Shown: positions 8,877-18,041 of the stretch, piece by piece
Position numbering within the stretch: the first letter of the stretch is position 1
How the letters are laid out: each line of letters opens with the position of its first letter
The notes under the pieces: generated by a model
Database searches by the model: none
What the model was told of the DNA's origin: nothing
The model's input: only the letters and a program-made list of their open reading frames with translations
Origin: CAWGET01 sp963821715
Lineage (GTDB): Bacteria > Bacteroidota > Ignavibacteria > Ignavibacteriales > Melioribacteraceae
Direction: 5' to 3'
DNA: 64,000 nt
Assembly (NCBI GenBank): GCA_963821715.1
Contig: CAWGET010000010.1
Location: 434,001 to 498,000 of the forward strand
Position numbers and translations under genes: made by a program

Positions 8877-8916
8877 TCGAGTTGGTTTTTCATAAATATA
8901 AGATACTTCATAATTC

Positions 8917-8932
8917 TGAATTAAATTTGAAG
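8917..8932 (-). promoter_or_regulatory. 11-bp-period direct repeat upstream of the TonB-receptor relic (candidate box B)
   Basis: Minus strand CTTCA-N6-ATTCA, 40 bases before the receptor start codon. It is embedded in a 75-90 bp imperfect repeat shared with the region upstream of the PepSY gene, including AGAACGCAGATGACGC. The receptor was probably controlled by the same factor before its deletion. Confidence 0.45.
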
Positions 8933-9018
8933 CGGAAATCTTTAAAAGAACGCAGATGACGCTGACTAACCAGATAACACAGGGTAGTAAAATTTATTTT
9001 TCCCTTGGAACCAAATTT

Positions 9019-12000
9019 TCATCTTTCTATAATTCTAAGAATAGTCGGCAATACAATAAGCAAAAGTGGAATTGCAAGGATGAAACCACCAATAATAGCA
9101 ATTGCCAGAGGTTGATGCATTTGTGCACCGGATCCAATTCCGAGTGCTAGTGGAAGTAAGGCAATAATGGCACCGAATGCTGTCATTAAATTTGGACGAA
9201 TTCTTGTAGATATTGAATCAATAATTGATTCTTCAATTGAATTGTTTTCTCTATTTTGATGGTATTGAAGAAAAGTGAAGATTGAATTTTCTCCGATGAT
9301 TCCAATTATCATTATAATTCCAGTATAACTTCCAACATTCAATGGTGTACCTGTAATGTACAAAGCAATCAAACTTCCTGCTATTCCAAGTACCGCTATA
9401 AAAATGATGGCAAAAGAAATTTTAATATTTCTGAACAGAAACAATATTACAATAAATACAAGAAGTATCGCAGAAACTAAAATAATTAATAATTCACTAA
9501 ACGCCTGTTGTTGCTGTGCATAGGAACCTCCGTATACAATTTGATAACCTTTAGGTAAGTTGATGTTTGAATTGATTTTACTTTTAATCTCATTTAAAGT
9601 ACTGCCTAAATCACGCTGGTTTAATCTTGCAGTAACTGCAATCATTGGTTTTAAATTTTCCCTATCAATCTCAGCAACACCATTCTTCAAATTAATATCT
9701 GTAAATTCTTCAATCGGTTTTAGTTTGCCATTATTTAGAAAAATAAAACTCTGTTGTAATTTGTTAATTGAAGGTAATTGCCTGTTTTCCATTAATCTTA
9801 TATTTATTAATTGATTAGGCTCTAAAATGCTTCCCGGAATTGTTCCTTCAATTTTAGTCTGAAGCTGGAATTGGAGGTCTGCAGGAGTTAAATTGTATTG
9901 ATAAAGATTAGCAGCCTTTGGATTAAAATCAACTTCCGGCCCTGCAATAACAATACCATCAAAAACATCTGCAGTGCCTCTAACATTCGCAATAATGGAA
10001 GCAACACTATCTGCCAATATTTTAAGTTTATTATGGTCATTTGCAAATAATTTAACCTCAATCGGTTGAACCGATGACATAAGATCTCCCAGCATATCGG
10101 TAATTACCTGCCCAAAATCGATTTGAAGAGCAGGTAAAACATTTTCAATTTTTGTACGAATTTCATCAGAAACCTGAGTTGTAGTTTTTGTCCTGCTATT
10201 TTTCAATTTAATCAAATAGTCGCCATCATTAGGTTCAGTTATAAAAAATCCGAGTTGAGTACCGGTTCTACGGCTAAAACTTTCTACTTCCGGTGTTTTT
10301 CTTAATATTTTATCAACTTCCTGTAACATTTTATCAGTTGCTTCCAGCGATGAACCCGGAGGGCTCACATAATCCAGTACAATTGTACCTTCATCCATCT
10401 CAGGTAAAAAACCTGATGGAAGATGCGGTAAAATGAATACGGAAACACCTATTAGAATAGCCGCAAACATACCAGCAATAATTGGCCTATGAATAAAAAA
10501 ATAAATCCAGTTCTTTTGTTTTAATGATTTCTTCTTTTCTTTAACGGAATGATTTTCTTTTGAAAGTAAAATATATATAACCGGCAATCCTATCCATACA
10601 ACAAAAAATGAACAAACAAGAGTAATAATCATCGTATCGGTTAAAACTTTAAAATAGGAACCCGCTACGCCACCCATTAGAGCAAATGGTAAAAAAATGA
10701 CTATAGTGCTTAAAGAAGAACCTATCATAGCGGGCAATAAATATTTGATGGCTTGATTTACAAGCTGGTAACTACTTTTGCCAGGATTTTCTTCATGAGT
10801 TCTGTGAATTTGCTCCACTACTACAATCGCATCATCAATTATAAGCCCAATTGCAGCAGCAATTGCACCAATTGTCATTATATTCATTGTATAGTTAAAA
10901 ACATAAAGTATAATCAAGGTTAATCCCAGTGTAATCGGAATGGTTATTAAAATTACCGAACTGGCTTTTAAAGAGCGGAGGAATAAAATCGTAATAATAA
11001 TTGCCAGAAGCAGTCCAATCCAAAGAACGTCTCTCAGGCTACTAACCACATTGCTAACAAAACTCGATTGATTATAAAAAGGCCGAAGGCTAACACCTTC
11101 GGGTAGGACGTTATTAATATTACTTAATTGCTTTTCAATGGCAGTAGAAACATCAATCAGATTTGCTGAAGGTTGTTTTAAAATCGCAATTAAAGGTACG
11201 TTTTTTCCATTAGCATTAATCTTAACAAAATCTCTTCTTTCTCCTATCTCAACAGTACTGATATCTTTGAGACGAACTTTATTTTTAGGTGTATTAACAA
11301 TAATAGTATTTTCCAGTTCATTCTTATTCTTAATCGCCGCATCCGTTAATGTCAGGTATAACCTGTTATAATCCGTTGTTAATCCCGTCGAAGAAATAAA
11401 ATTAGATTGAGATAATACAGATGAAATCTGCATGGGTGTAATACCAAGGTTACTTATTTTTTCAGGATTAAGAATTATGTGGTATTCTTTTACTTTACCA
11501 CCGATAACTCCAACATCGGCAACGCCAGGAATTCTTGAGAGAAGTGGTTTTAAAGTAAACTCTGCTATTTTTCTTAATTCAATCTGAGATTTATTGTTCC
11601 CTTCCACAGAGTAACCCATAATAGGAAGGATAGACGGATTCATCTTTTCAACTACTATGCTTACCCCGGCCGGAAGCACCTGTTTAATTGCACTTATACG
11701 TGCTTCAATTCTTTGCTTACCTAAATCAATATCGGAACCCCAATTAAGAAAAGCTGAAATTTCGCAACTGCCGCGGCTTGTTTTGCTGCGTAGCATGTTT
11801 AACTTTTCCACTCTTTTAATTGCATTTTCCAAGGGAATGGTTACGGTTACCATCATTTTATCTACCGGCTGGTCTCCGTTATCCGCAATTATCTTAATTT
11901 TAGGAAAGGTGATATCTGGAAATAATCCGGTTTTTAAAGTTAATAATGAATATATTCCACCTGCTAATATTAATATAAGTACAGCAGCAATGGGGCTTTT

Positions 12001-12024
12001 ATATTTTAGCAAATTGTTCTTCAT
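9019..12024 (-). CDS. RND efflux transporter, inner-membrane pump subunit (AcrB/CusA superfamily)
   Basis: 1001 residues from the chosen ATG (MKNNLLKYKSPIAAV); an upstream in-frame start would run into the MFP gene. The layout is that of an RND pump: TM1 at about 10-30, a large periplasmic loop with PGVADVGVIGGK, TM2-6 near 330-490 including AAAIGLIIDDAIVVVEQIHR (TM4 acidic relay), a loop linking to TM7, a second periplasmic loop, and TM8-12 with GIIMIIGIIGENSIFTFLQ and ALGIGSGAQMHQPLA. TM4 carries DD as in proton-driven pumps. The FLPEMDEGTIVLDYVSPPGSSL motif is shared with heavy-metal (CzcA/CusA) and related pumps, but no methionine triad can be asserted. Substrate is unknown. It follows the MFP gene with one base between them. 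Confidence 0.93.
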   Translation of the reverse strand: MKNNLLKYKSPIAAVLILILAGGIYSLLTLKTGLFPDITFPKIKIIADNGDQPVDKMMVTVTIPLENAIKRVEKLNMLRSKTSRGSCEISAFLNWGSDIDLGKQRIEARISAIKQVLPAGVSIVVEKMNPSILPIMGYSVEGNNKSQIELRKIAEFTLKPLLSRIPGVADVGVIGGKVKEYHIILNPEKISNLGITPMQISSVLSQSNFISSTGLTTDYNRLYLTLTDAAIKNKNELENTIIVNTPKNKVRLKDISTVEIGERRDFVKINANGKNVPLIAILKQPSANLIDVSTAIEKQLSNINNVLPEGVSLRPFYNQSSFVSNVVSSLRDVLWIGLLLAIIITILFLRSLKASSVILITIPITLGLTLIILYVFNYTMNIMTIGAIAAAIGLIIDDAIVVVEQIHRTHEENPGKSSYQLVNQAIKYLLPAMIGSSLSTIVIFLPFALMGGVAGSYFKVLTDTMIITLVCSFFVVWIGLPVIYILLSKENHSVKEKKKSLKQKNWIYFFIHRPIIAGMFAAILIGVSVFILPHLPSGFLPEMDEGTIVLDYVSPPGSSLEATDKMLQEVDKILRKTPEVESFSRRTGTQLGFFITEPNDGDYLIKLKNSRTKTTTQVSDEIRTKIENVLPALQIDFGQVITDMLGDLMSSVQPIEVKLFANDHNKLKILADSVASIIANVRGTADVFDGIVIAGPEVDFNPKAANLYQYNLTPADLQFQLQTKIEGTIPGSILEPNQLINIRLMENRQLPSINKLQQSFIFLNNGKLKPIEEFTDINLKNGVAEIDRENLKPMIAVTARLNQRDLGSTLNEIKSKINSNINLPKGYQIVYGGSYAQQQQAFSELLIILVSAILLVFIVILFLFRNIKISFAIIFIAVLGIAGSLIALYITGTPLNVGSYTGIIMIIGIIGENSIFTFLQYHQNRENNSIEESIIDSISTRIRPNLMTAFGAIIALLPLALGIGSGAQMHQPLAIAIIGGFILAIPLLLIVLPTILRIIER

Positions 12025-12025
12025 A

Positions 12026-12961
12026 TTATTTACTAACAGAAATTTTTGCAGTATCGGGCAAACCGTAAGCACCGGAATAAATAATTTGGTCGTTAATGGT
12101 TATTTTTGTATCAACTATCTGAACAAGACTGTCTGTATCAATTCCTTTTTTTATATCAACCCTTACGGCAGTTGAATCGTTCATTAATTTCATCACCCAA
12201 AATCTTGTCATTATTTCATTGCTCATTACCGCACTTCTCTTTACTGTTAGAATATCTTTTTTCTTTTTAACAGGAACATTAACCGTAACATTTAAGTTTT
12301 CGGGCAGATGTATATTATCCTTTAGTTTCAACAAATATTTCTGTGTTTGCGATGCCGAATCAATACTGGGTATTATGTTATAAACATAAGCATTTATTAA
12401 CCGGCCGTCCGGCAGTTTTACAATACAGTTAGTATTTCTGTCAACTTGAGAAACGATTTGGTAAGGCACATTTAAACTGATAAATAATGAGGAAGGGTTT
12501 TTTATAACTGCAATTTTTTCACCTTCCGTTATATAATCGCCGGTATGATAATTCAGTCCGGTTAAAGTCCCGTTTGAATTTGCCATTACGGGAACGGCGC
12601 CTTTAAATGTTTCATTCTCAACTTGAATATTCAACGAGTCTATAGTACTTGACTCAAGTGTACGAATAAGAAATAAGTGATCGCCCTTATTTACCCGGTC
12701 TCCGATATTTTTATATACTTCGCCTATAAATCCAGGAAATGTAGCTCTCACAATTTCTTTGTTAAGAAAAACAGTAGTGGCATTTAATTCCGAATATTCT
12801 GTCAAATCTGTTTTGACCGGATGGGTTGTTTTTACAGGCGTACCGGCAGCTTTTTCCATATGCTTACTATTTTCATTTGATGAACAGGCGCTTAACACAA
12901 TAATAAATATCAGCAAAGCAGCTGTTTTAAACTTTTTATTAATTAGTTTTCTCGGTTCCAT
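12026..12961 (-). CDS. RND efflux periplasmic adaptor (membrane fusion lipoprotein)
   Basis: The start was set at MEPRKLINKKF, giving 311 residues with a lipoprotein signal (VLSACSS, lipidated Cys26). A longer in-frame version would overlap the TolC gene. The short biotinyl-lipoyl hybrid motif is split as usual: FPGFIGEVYKNIGDRVNKGDHLF before and MANSNGTLTGLNYHTGDYITEGEKI after a very short hairpin, followed by a beta-barrel (IVKLPDGRLINAYV) and a membrane-proximal domain. The hairpin is compact, as in adaptors with short TolC contacts. It bridges the pump and the outer-membrane channel. Spacing of 1 base on both sides shows tight translational coupling in the TolC-MFP-RND operon. Confidence 0.9.
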   Translation of the reverse strand: MEPRKLINKKFKTAALLIFIIVLSACSSNENSKHMEKAAGTPVKTTHPVKTDLTEYSELNATTVFLNKEIVRATFPGFIGEVYKNIGDRVNKGDHLFLIRTLESSTIDSLNIQVENETFKGAVPVMANSNGTLTGLNYHTGDYITEGEKIAVIKNPSSLFISLNVPYQIVSQVDRNTNCIVKLPDGRLINAYVYNIIPSIDSASQTQKYLLKLKDNIHLPENLNVTVNVPVKKKKDILTVKRSAVMSNEIMTRFWVMKLMNDSTAVRVDIKKGIDTDSLVQIVDTKITINDQIIYSGAYGLPDTAKISVSK

Positions 12962-12962
12962 T

Positions 12963-14237
12963 CTACCAATTCCAATAATTGTAATTATTAATTTCGGTTT
13001 GATAATTAATCTCTTTTTCGATTTTTGATTTTTGGAGATCGACATAATTTCGAAGTATTGTCAGATAATCAATCATAGATATATTTCCTTTTTCCAGCTC
13101 TTCTTCCGATATTCTGATTATTTTCTTATAATCCTCAATTTGTTTATAAATTTCATCAATATTTTCTTTAATAGATTTTATCTTCGAAAGGGATTTCTGT
13201 TTTTCCACTGCAATATTTTTAAGCGAATTCTTTTTATAACTATTAATTGTTTTTAGTTGAATTTCATTCTGCTGTCTTTTTAAACTTTCCTGCATTCCGT
13301 CAAATAGAGTAAGTGAGAAATTTACCCCTGCACTAAATCCGAATTTACGTTGAATTCCTTCCAGTTCAACTGCGTTTAAACCGGCATTCATAAATAATTT
13401 GAATTGCGGATTATATTTATTTTCAAATACTAGTTGATCTGTTACCGCTTCAAGACTGTCTATTGTATATTTTAAAGTAAAGTTTGATTTACTAACAGGG
13501 GGAGTTATTTCAAGTTGAACAGGTTCAATTTTTATAAACTGTGTATCGGTTGTTCCGCAGAGCGAATCTAGTATAAATAGATTATCTCTAAAGGTTTGAT
13601 AAGTTCCTGTTGCATTAACTTTTTGTTTACGGGCTTCAACTTTAAGCAGCAGATAATTTTTAGCAGTCTCCATTCCTTTTTGCATTAACTCGGTTGTTAT
13701 TTGAAGCTGTTTTTTAAGGTTGTTAACAATTTCAGTCACAAGTTTATACTGACGATAATATTGAAAAGTTGTTAAATATTGTTCCGTAATTTCTTTTATA
13801 AGTTTATGCCTATCATATTCATATTTATAATTGTACTGTTTGCCGAATGCATTTGTTTGCCTGTTCAATGCATTGAGTGTTCCGCCGTTAAAAATATTTT
13901 TTTCGACGTTCAATAGTGCAGAGTATTCACCACCATTTGTAATGCCGACATCATAACCGATTGCATCCGGGGCGGGATTCGCAGAAATAAGCTGTCCATT
14001 ATTATTAAAATAGGGCGCGAACAAATAATTTGCGGAAAGATAAATATTAAAGCCGTTTACTTGTGCGGCATTTAAATCTTTTTGCAAAGTGTTTATGGAT
14101 TTAAGATTTGTATACTCTTTAAGTGACGGGGAATTTTTTATTCCCTGTTCCAGATAATATTCAAGGTTATTTTGTGCCTGAGCTGCAGTTACTAATAAGA
14201 TAGAGAATAAGCTCAGATATAAATACTTTTTCAACAT
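12963..14237 (-). CDS. TolC-family outer-membrane efflux protein
   Basis: 424 residues with a signal peptide ending in AQAQ near residue 22. Two outer-membrane efflux (OEP) repeats follow with the long coiled helices of the family, for example TEQYLTTFQYYRQYKLVTEIVNN and KIKSIKENIDEIYKQIEDYKKII, and the GMETAKNYLLLKVEARKQK segment. It forms the trimeric outer-membrane exit duct for the RND pump encoded next. It is preceded 5 bases upstream by the sensor kinase and followed after 1 base by the adaptor gene, so regulator, kinase and pump form a single operon. Confidence 0.9.
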   Translation of the reverse strand: MLKKYLYLSLFSILLVTAAQAQNNLEYYLEQGIKNSPSLKEYTNLKSINTLQKDLNAAQVNGFNIYLSANYLFAPYFNNNGQLISANPAPDAIGYDVGITNGGEYSALLNVEKNIFNGGTLNALNRQTNAFGKQYNYKYEYDRHKLIKEITEQYLTTFQYYRQYKLVTEIVNNLKKQLQITTELMQKGMETAKNYLLLKVEARKQKVNATGTYQTFRDNLFILDSLCGTTDTQFIKIEPVQLEITPPVSKSNFTLKYTIDSLEAVTDQLVFENKYNPQFKLFMNAGLNAVELEGIQRKFGFSAGVNFSLTLFDGMQESLKRQQNEIQLKTINSYKKNSLKNIAVEKQKSLSKIKSIKENIDEIYKQIEDYKKIIRISEEELEKGNISMIDYLTILRNYVDLQKSKIEKEINYQTEINNYNYWNW

Positions 14238-14242
14238 TTCTT

Positions 14243-15490
14243 TTACTCAAATTTGACCTCAATAATATGCATATCAAATTTGAAGAAATATTGAACTTCA
14301 TAATTATACAATGAACAAATCTTTTTAACAATCGCGAGACCGAGGCCAATAGATTCATTTGAATTACTTTTCTTCTTAAAACGATTAAATACATCCTCGC
14401 TTTTTAACTCGCCCGAGTGGCTGGTATTTTTAATTCTTAATACATTTTCCTTCAGTTCAACGAAAATTTTTCCATTATTATAATTATGTTTTATACTGTT
14501 CGATAGTAAGTTGCTGATTAAAATATCAAGCAAGGTTTCATTAGCCCGAATTTGTCTTTCCGATTTGACATCAGCATTAATTTTTATATTACGTACTTCG
14601 GCTATATCGGTAAAATTAACAAGAACACGTTCAACAAGTCTTTTTAAACTTACCTGCGTGGAATCGAAAAATTCTTCGCTTTCTAATTTCGAAAGGAGTA
14701 CTAGAGATTTGTTCAGTTTATCAAGTTTATTAATATTCCGATATGCTTTGCGTATATAATCGATTGTTTCTTCATCGGCAAATTCCTTTTGAAGCATCAG
14801 TTCAAGTTTTGTTTTAACTACCGAAACAGGAGTCTGAAGTTCGTGACTTAAATCTTCGGTAAACTCTTTCAAAAGCTTATATTCTTTGCCGGCTTTAACC
14901 GACAACTCTTTTAGTGCATTATTCAATTCGGCAAATTCATCAATGTTACTTTGTTTTATTTCTATACCGCTGCCTGATTTTACACTGTATTTTTTTAGTC
15001 GGTTTAAGTTCTCATAAAAAGGTTTGAATATTTCCTTTGCAGCTTTGCGGTTTATAAAATAAAGAATTATAACCATAAGGCTAAAAATAAAAGCAAAAAT
15101 TAAAAGGAGACTTAACAGCAAATCTTCTTTTTCTATAATAGAGGTCCGAACGATTAGTTTGAAATTCTTTCCATTATTTTCAAAATAAGAAACAGATTGC
15201 CTAAAAGGCTCAGCGCTTTCTTCGCTATTTATATAAATTGACGTATCAGTTAAAGCAGTTTCGTCATTAACTTTTTGCGGCACCTCTGTTACCTCAATAA
15301 AGGGAGGATTATTTACAATAATTCCGTCTCTAATCTTCCCTTTAATTTCCGACTGACTCAATAAAAGCTGTTCATCTATTTCTTCGTTTATCATCCAGTT
15401 CAAAGCCAAAAATATTGCTACGAAAGCAGCTATAAAAAGTATTGCTGAATTGAGAATATAATAGCGCGATATTTTTGTTAATAATTTCAT
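14243..15490 (-). CDS. two-component sensor histidine kinase for the efflux operon
   Basis: 415 residues. TM1 is at about 12-32, a periplasmic sensor loop spans about 33-122, and TM2 lies at about 124-147. A HAMP-like linker leads to HisKA with His216 (DLSHELQTPVSVVK), followed by HATPase_c motifs (SNLLSNSIKHNYNNG, then GLGLAIVKKICSLY). The start overlaps the response-regulator stop by 4 bases, and the TolC gene begins 5 bases after its stop. It should phosphorylate the adjacent OmpR-type regulator. The sensed signal is unknown; CusS-like roles in metal or drug stress are possible given the pump. Confidence 0.93.
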   Translation of the reverse strand: MKLLTKISRYYILNSAILFIAAFVAIFLALNWMINEEIDEQLLLSQSEIKGKIRDGIIVNNPPFIEVTEVPQKVNDETALTDTSIYINSEESAEPFRQSVSYFENNGKNFKLIVRTSIIEKEDLLLSLLLIFAFIFSLMVIILYFINRKAAKEIFKPFYENLNRLKKYSVKSGSGIEIKQSNIDEFAELNNALKELSVKAGKEYKLLKEFTEDLSHELQTPVSVVKTKLELMLQKEFADEETIDYIRKAYRNINKLDKLNKSLVLLSKLESEEFFDSTQVSLKRLVERVLVNFTDIAEVRNIKINADVKSERQIRANETLLDILISNLLSNSIKHNYNNGKIFVELKENVLRIKNTSHSGELKSEDVFNRFKKKSNSNESIGLGLAIVKKICSLYNYEVQYFFKFDMHIIEVKFE

Positions 15491-16164
15491 CTTGTAGTAA
15501 ACTTATACCCTACTCCGTAAACTGAACGGATATAATCCTTTGCCCCGGCTTCTGTTAATTTTTTACGTAAATTTTTAATGTGGGTATAAACAAAATCGAG
15601 GTTGTCGAAAGCATTTGAATCATCGCCCCAAATATGTTCAGTTATTGCTTCCCTCGTTAAAACCCTTTCCTTGTTGCTGATAAAAAACAGCAGAATATCA
15701 TATTCGCGGCGGGTTAATTCAATAACATTTTCATTTACTCTTACTTCTCTTTTATCAAGATCGATTTTCAATTCATTTACTTCTACTTCGTTAGTTCCTT
15801 CAAAACTTCTTCTGCGTGATAATGATTTAACCCGTGCGTTAAGTTCGGCAAGATGGAAAGGTTTGGTAATATAATCATCGGCGCCTAGATTTAATCCGCT
15901 GATTTTATCATCAAGAGAATCTTTTGCGGAAATTACAATTATACCACATTTAGGCTGAACCTTTTTTATAATTTTTATAACATTCAACCCGGAACCGTCC
16001 GGGAGCATAATATCTACCAAAGCGCAGTCGTATTCATTTATATTAAGCCTTTCATCCGCTTCGGCAAATGTATAGGCAGCATCGCATACATGATATTCTT
16101 TCTTCAAATATGAAGAAATGGATTCCGCCAGTTCTTTATTATCTTCAATAATGAGTAATTTCAT
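15487..16164 (-). CDS. OmpR/PhoB-family response regulator
   Basis: 225 residues. The receiver domain has the acidic pocket IIEDN, phospho-acceptor Asp51 (LVDIMLPDGSG) and the conserved Lys in ISAKDS. The C-terminal winged helix (about 125-222) contains ELTRREYDILLFF and the recognition region NLDFVYTHIKNLRKKL, ending IRSVYGVGYKF. It is the first gene of the regulator-kinase-TolC-MFP-RND operon. A direct repeat just upstream of its own start resembles repeats before the PepSY and TonB-receptor genes, so autoregulation and control of those genes is likely. That regulon is an inference from the repeats. Confidence 0.95.
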   Translation of the reverse strand: MKLLIIEDNKELAESISSYLKKEYHVCDAAYTFAEADERLNINEYDCALVDIMLPDGSGLNVIKIIKKVQPKCGIIVISAKDSLDDKISGLNLGADDYITKPFHLAELNARVKSLSRRRSFEGTNEVEVNELKIDLDKREVRVNENVIELTRREYDILLFFISNKERVLTREAITEHIWGDDSNAFDNLDFVYTHIKNLRKKLTEAGAKDYIRSVYGVGYKFTTR

Positions 16165-16186
16165 ATATAAATTTACTATATAAATT

Positions 16187-16202
16187 TGAAGGAAATTTAA
16201 AG
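16187..16202 (-). promoter_or_regulatory. 11-bp-period direct repeat upstream of the response-regulator gene (candidate box C)
   Basis: On the plus strand AAATTTGAAGG is followed directly by AAATTTAAAGA, giving TGAAG at 16187 and TAAAG at 16198. It lies 22 bases before the regulator's ATG and shares AAATTTGAAG and AGAACG with boxes A and B. The close position to the start codon suggests autoregulation near the promoter or leader. Confidence 0.4.
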
Positions 16203-16255
16203 AACGTTTTTTGGATAACGGGATTTTTTAAGACTCGAAATTTGTAAAACCAATC

Positions 16256-16330
16256 CTATATATATTGAAGCAAATCATTTAATTCTTCATAAAAACGAAG
16301 AGTTATTTTTTTGATATTAGGTTTTAACAT
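16256..16330 (-). pseudogene. relic of the 5' end of a Mut7-C gene
   Basis: The minus strand reads ATG and 23 further codons, then TAG. The first 20 codons encode a peptide almost identical to the N-terminus of the intact Mut7-C protein at 6436-7191: both contain LRFYEELNDLL after an IKKI segment. The DNA is clearly related but not identical. The relic starts 8 bases after the enoyl-CoA hydratase stop, at normal operon spacing, and loses similarity after about codon 20. This suggests that the ancestral order was hydratase then Mut7-C, and that the efflux block now separates the two pieces. Confidence 0.75.
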
Positions 16331-16338
16331 CGAAGAAC

Positions 16339-17091
16339 TTATTTGTTCTTAAACTCTTCAATATATTTTTTGGTGTGTTCGGAAAGGACTAATTTTCCGC
16401 TCAATTTCGCTCTTTCTTTCAAAAGTTCGTTCAAATGTTCTGTGCCCGACCAGAACATTTTTTTCAGTTCAATAACGGCTTCCGGATTGGCGCCGGATAA
16501 TTTCTCAGCCATCTTTTTTATCTCTTCGTCCATTTCGGAAACCGAAGCGAAGAGCTGATCAAACAGTCCTTTGGAGAAAGCCCATTCTGATCTATGCCAA
16601 TCATAATTTATCGTAAGCTCTGCAAAAGCCGCGGCGCCTATTTTTTTTTCTACGGCGGGCCCGATTACAAATGGTCCGATACCCAAAGCAAGCTCGCTTA
16701 ATTTAACCGACGCGTCTTTAACCGCAAACGCGTAATCCGCTGCCGCGATTAATCCTACTCCGCCTCCGACAGCTTTTCCTTGAATGCGTACTAAAATAAA
16801 TTTAGGGCAATTGCGCATTGCGTTTATCACACCCGCAAATCCCATAAAAAATTTCTTGCCCGTTTCTTCGTCTTTAATTTTCAATAATTCATCAAAGGAA
16901 GCTCCAGCGCAAAAAGCTCCTTCGCCTTCGCTGCGAATAAGAATTAAATTTGCTTTGTCATCCTCGCCGGCTTTTTCAATTGCTGCTTTTAAGTCATTTA
17001 GTAAATTCCCCGGAAGCGAATTTCCCTTCGGATGATAAAAAGTAATTTCGCAAACGCCGTCTTCGTTTTTTGTTTTTACGTAGCCGTTCAT
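16339..17091 (-). CDS. enoyl-CoA hydratase/isomerase family protein
   Basis: The start was set at MNGYVKTKNEDG, giving 250 residues; the longer frame adds 23 residues with no family match. The crotonase fold is shown by EGAFCAGASFDELL (first oxyanion-hole segment), VRIQGKAVGGGVGLIAAADYAF (second oxyanion-hole glycine) and VKLSELALGIGPFVIGPAVEKKIG, which keeps the Glu equivalent to Glu144 of rat hydratase. The equivalent of Glu164 is not clear from the sequence. It may therefore be a hydratase, isomerase or methylglutaconyl-CoA-type enzyme. The remnant of a Mut7-C gene begins 8 bases after its stop. Confidence 0.85.
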   Translation of the reverse strand: MNGYVKTKNEDGVCEITFYHPKGNSLPGNLLNDLKAAIEKAGEDDKANLILIRSEGEGAFCAGASFDELLKIKDEETGKKFFMGFAGVINAMRNCPKFILVRIQGKAVGGGVGLIAAADYAFAVKDASVKLSELALGIGPFVIGPAVEKKIGAAAFAELTINYDWHRSEWAFSKGLFDQLFASVSEMDEEIKKMAEKLSGANPEAVIELKKMFWSGTEHLNELLKERAKLSGKLVLSEHTKKYIEEFKNK

Positions 17092-17185
17092 ATTAAATTC
17101 CCAGATTACAAAATTATAAAGTTTGAAAGTTACGCATATAGATTCATAAAAGCGAGCCACAATATTAAGGCATCAATCTTTGAGC

Positions 17186-17834
17186 TCAAGTATAATTCCT
17201 CAAGATTCCGTCTACTATAAAATCGGGTTTCTCTATTTCTAACAGTTCCCTAGTTCGGTAGCCGTAAGTTACTCCGCATGTTTTGCTTCCGGCGTCTCTT
17301 CCGCAAATGACGTCAAGTTCAGAATCTCCCACCATCAAAGTTTTTGAAGGATCGATATTTAATTCGCCGCAAACAAATAAAAGCGGTTCAGGGGAAGGTT
17401 TATGCGCTATGCCGTTTCTTCTTCCCATAATAAAATCAAAATATTTATTCAGATTGAAATGATCTATAATCTTTTCCGCCTGATCCTGGCCTTTTGTTGT
17501 AAGAAGAGAAACTGTATAGTTTGTTTTCTTTTAAATGGGAAAGCGTTTCTTCTACATTGGGATAAAGCGCCGAAGAATCTATAAAATCAAAATAAAAAGA
17601 TTTATAAATATTTATGAATTCTTCAAAATCCGGCACGTTTATATTGAACGCGTTAAAAATATCCTCAAAATGAAAACCGATCATTCTATAAAATTCAGCT
17701 TCGGGCAAAGCGCCTTCAATTCCCATCTTCCTAAAAGATTGAAGCGTTGCTTCATGAATAGTTCTGTGCGATTCAACGAGAGTTCCGTCAAGGTCGAATA
17801 CGAAATGTTCAATACCGGAAAGTTTGTTATCCAT
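17186..17834 (-). pseudogene. HAD-superfamily phosphatase (phosphoglycolate-phosphatase-like), split by a +1 frameshift
   Basis: Two overlapping frames together make one HAD hydrolase of about 215 residues. Frame 1 from 17834 carries motif I FDLDGTLVES and the helical cap up to ETLSHLKENK. From about 17511-17524 the homology continues in the +1 frame with motif II LLTTKGQDQAEKI, motif III Lys in HKPSPEP and motif IV VGDSELDV, ending at TGA 17186. Removing one base within AACAAACTATACAG restores a smooth protein reading NKYTVSLLTTKG. All catalytic motifs are otherwise intact, so this is either a recent mutation, a sequence error or recoding. Subfamily I HAD enzymes hydrolyse phosphoglycolate or similar small phosphates. 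Confidence 0.85.
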
Positions 17835-18041
17835 CTATGATAAAATTCCTACAAATTTATTTATCATTAAAGATAAGAAATTCTGATAAAAAATTTTAAA
17901 AAGTAAATGTCAAAAGTCAAAAGAAAATGCGGAACAAAGCTATTTGCAAAAATTAATATCCGCGAGTCCGTAAATTCGCTAATTCATAAAAAATTATTTA
18001 AATTTAAGGCTGATATTTTTGAATAAATGAAAGGAGCAGAT

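Noticed and set aside
9019..16164. The RND operon as an entirely new type of efflux system
   Set aside because: All four protein types and the order regulator, kinase, TolC, MFP, RND are standard in Bacteroidota. Only the shared box and the flanking relic are unusual.
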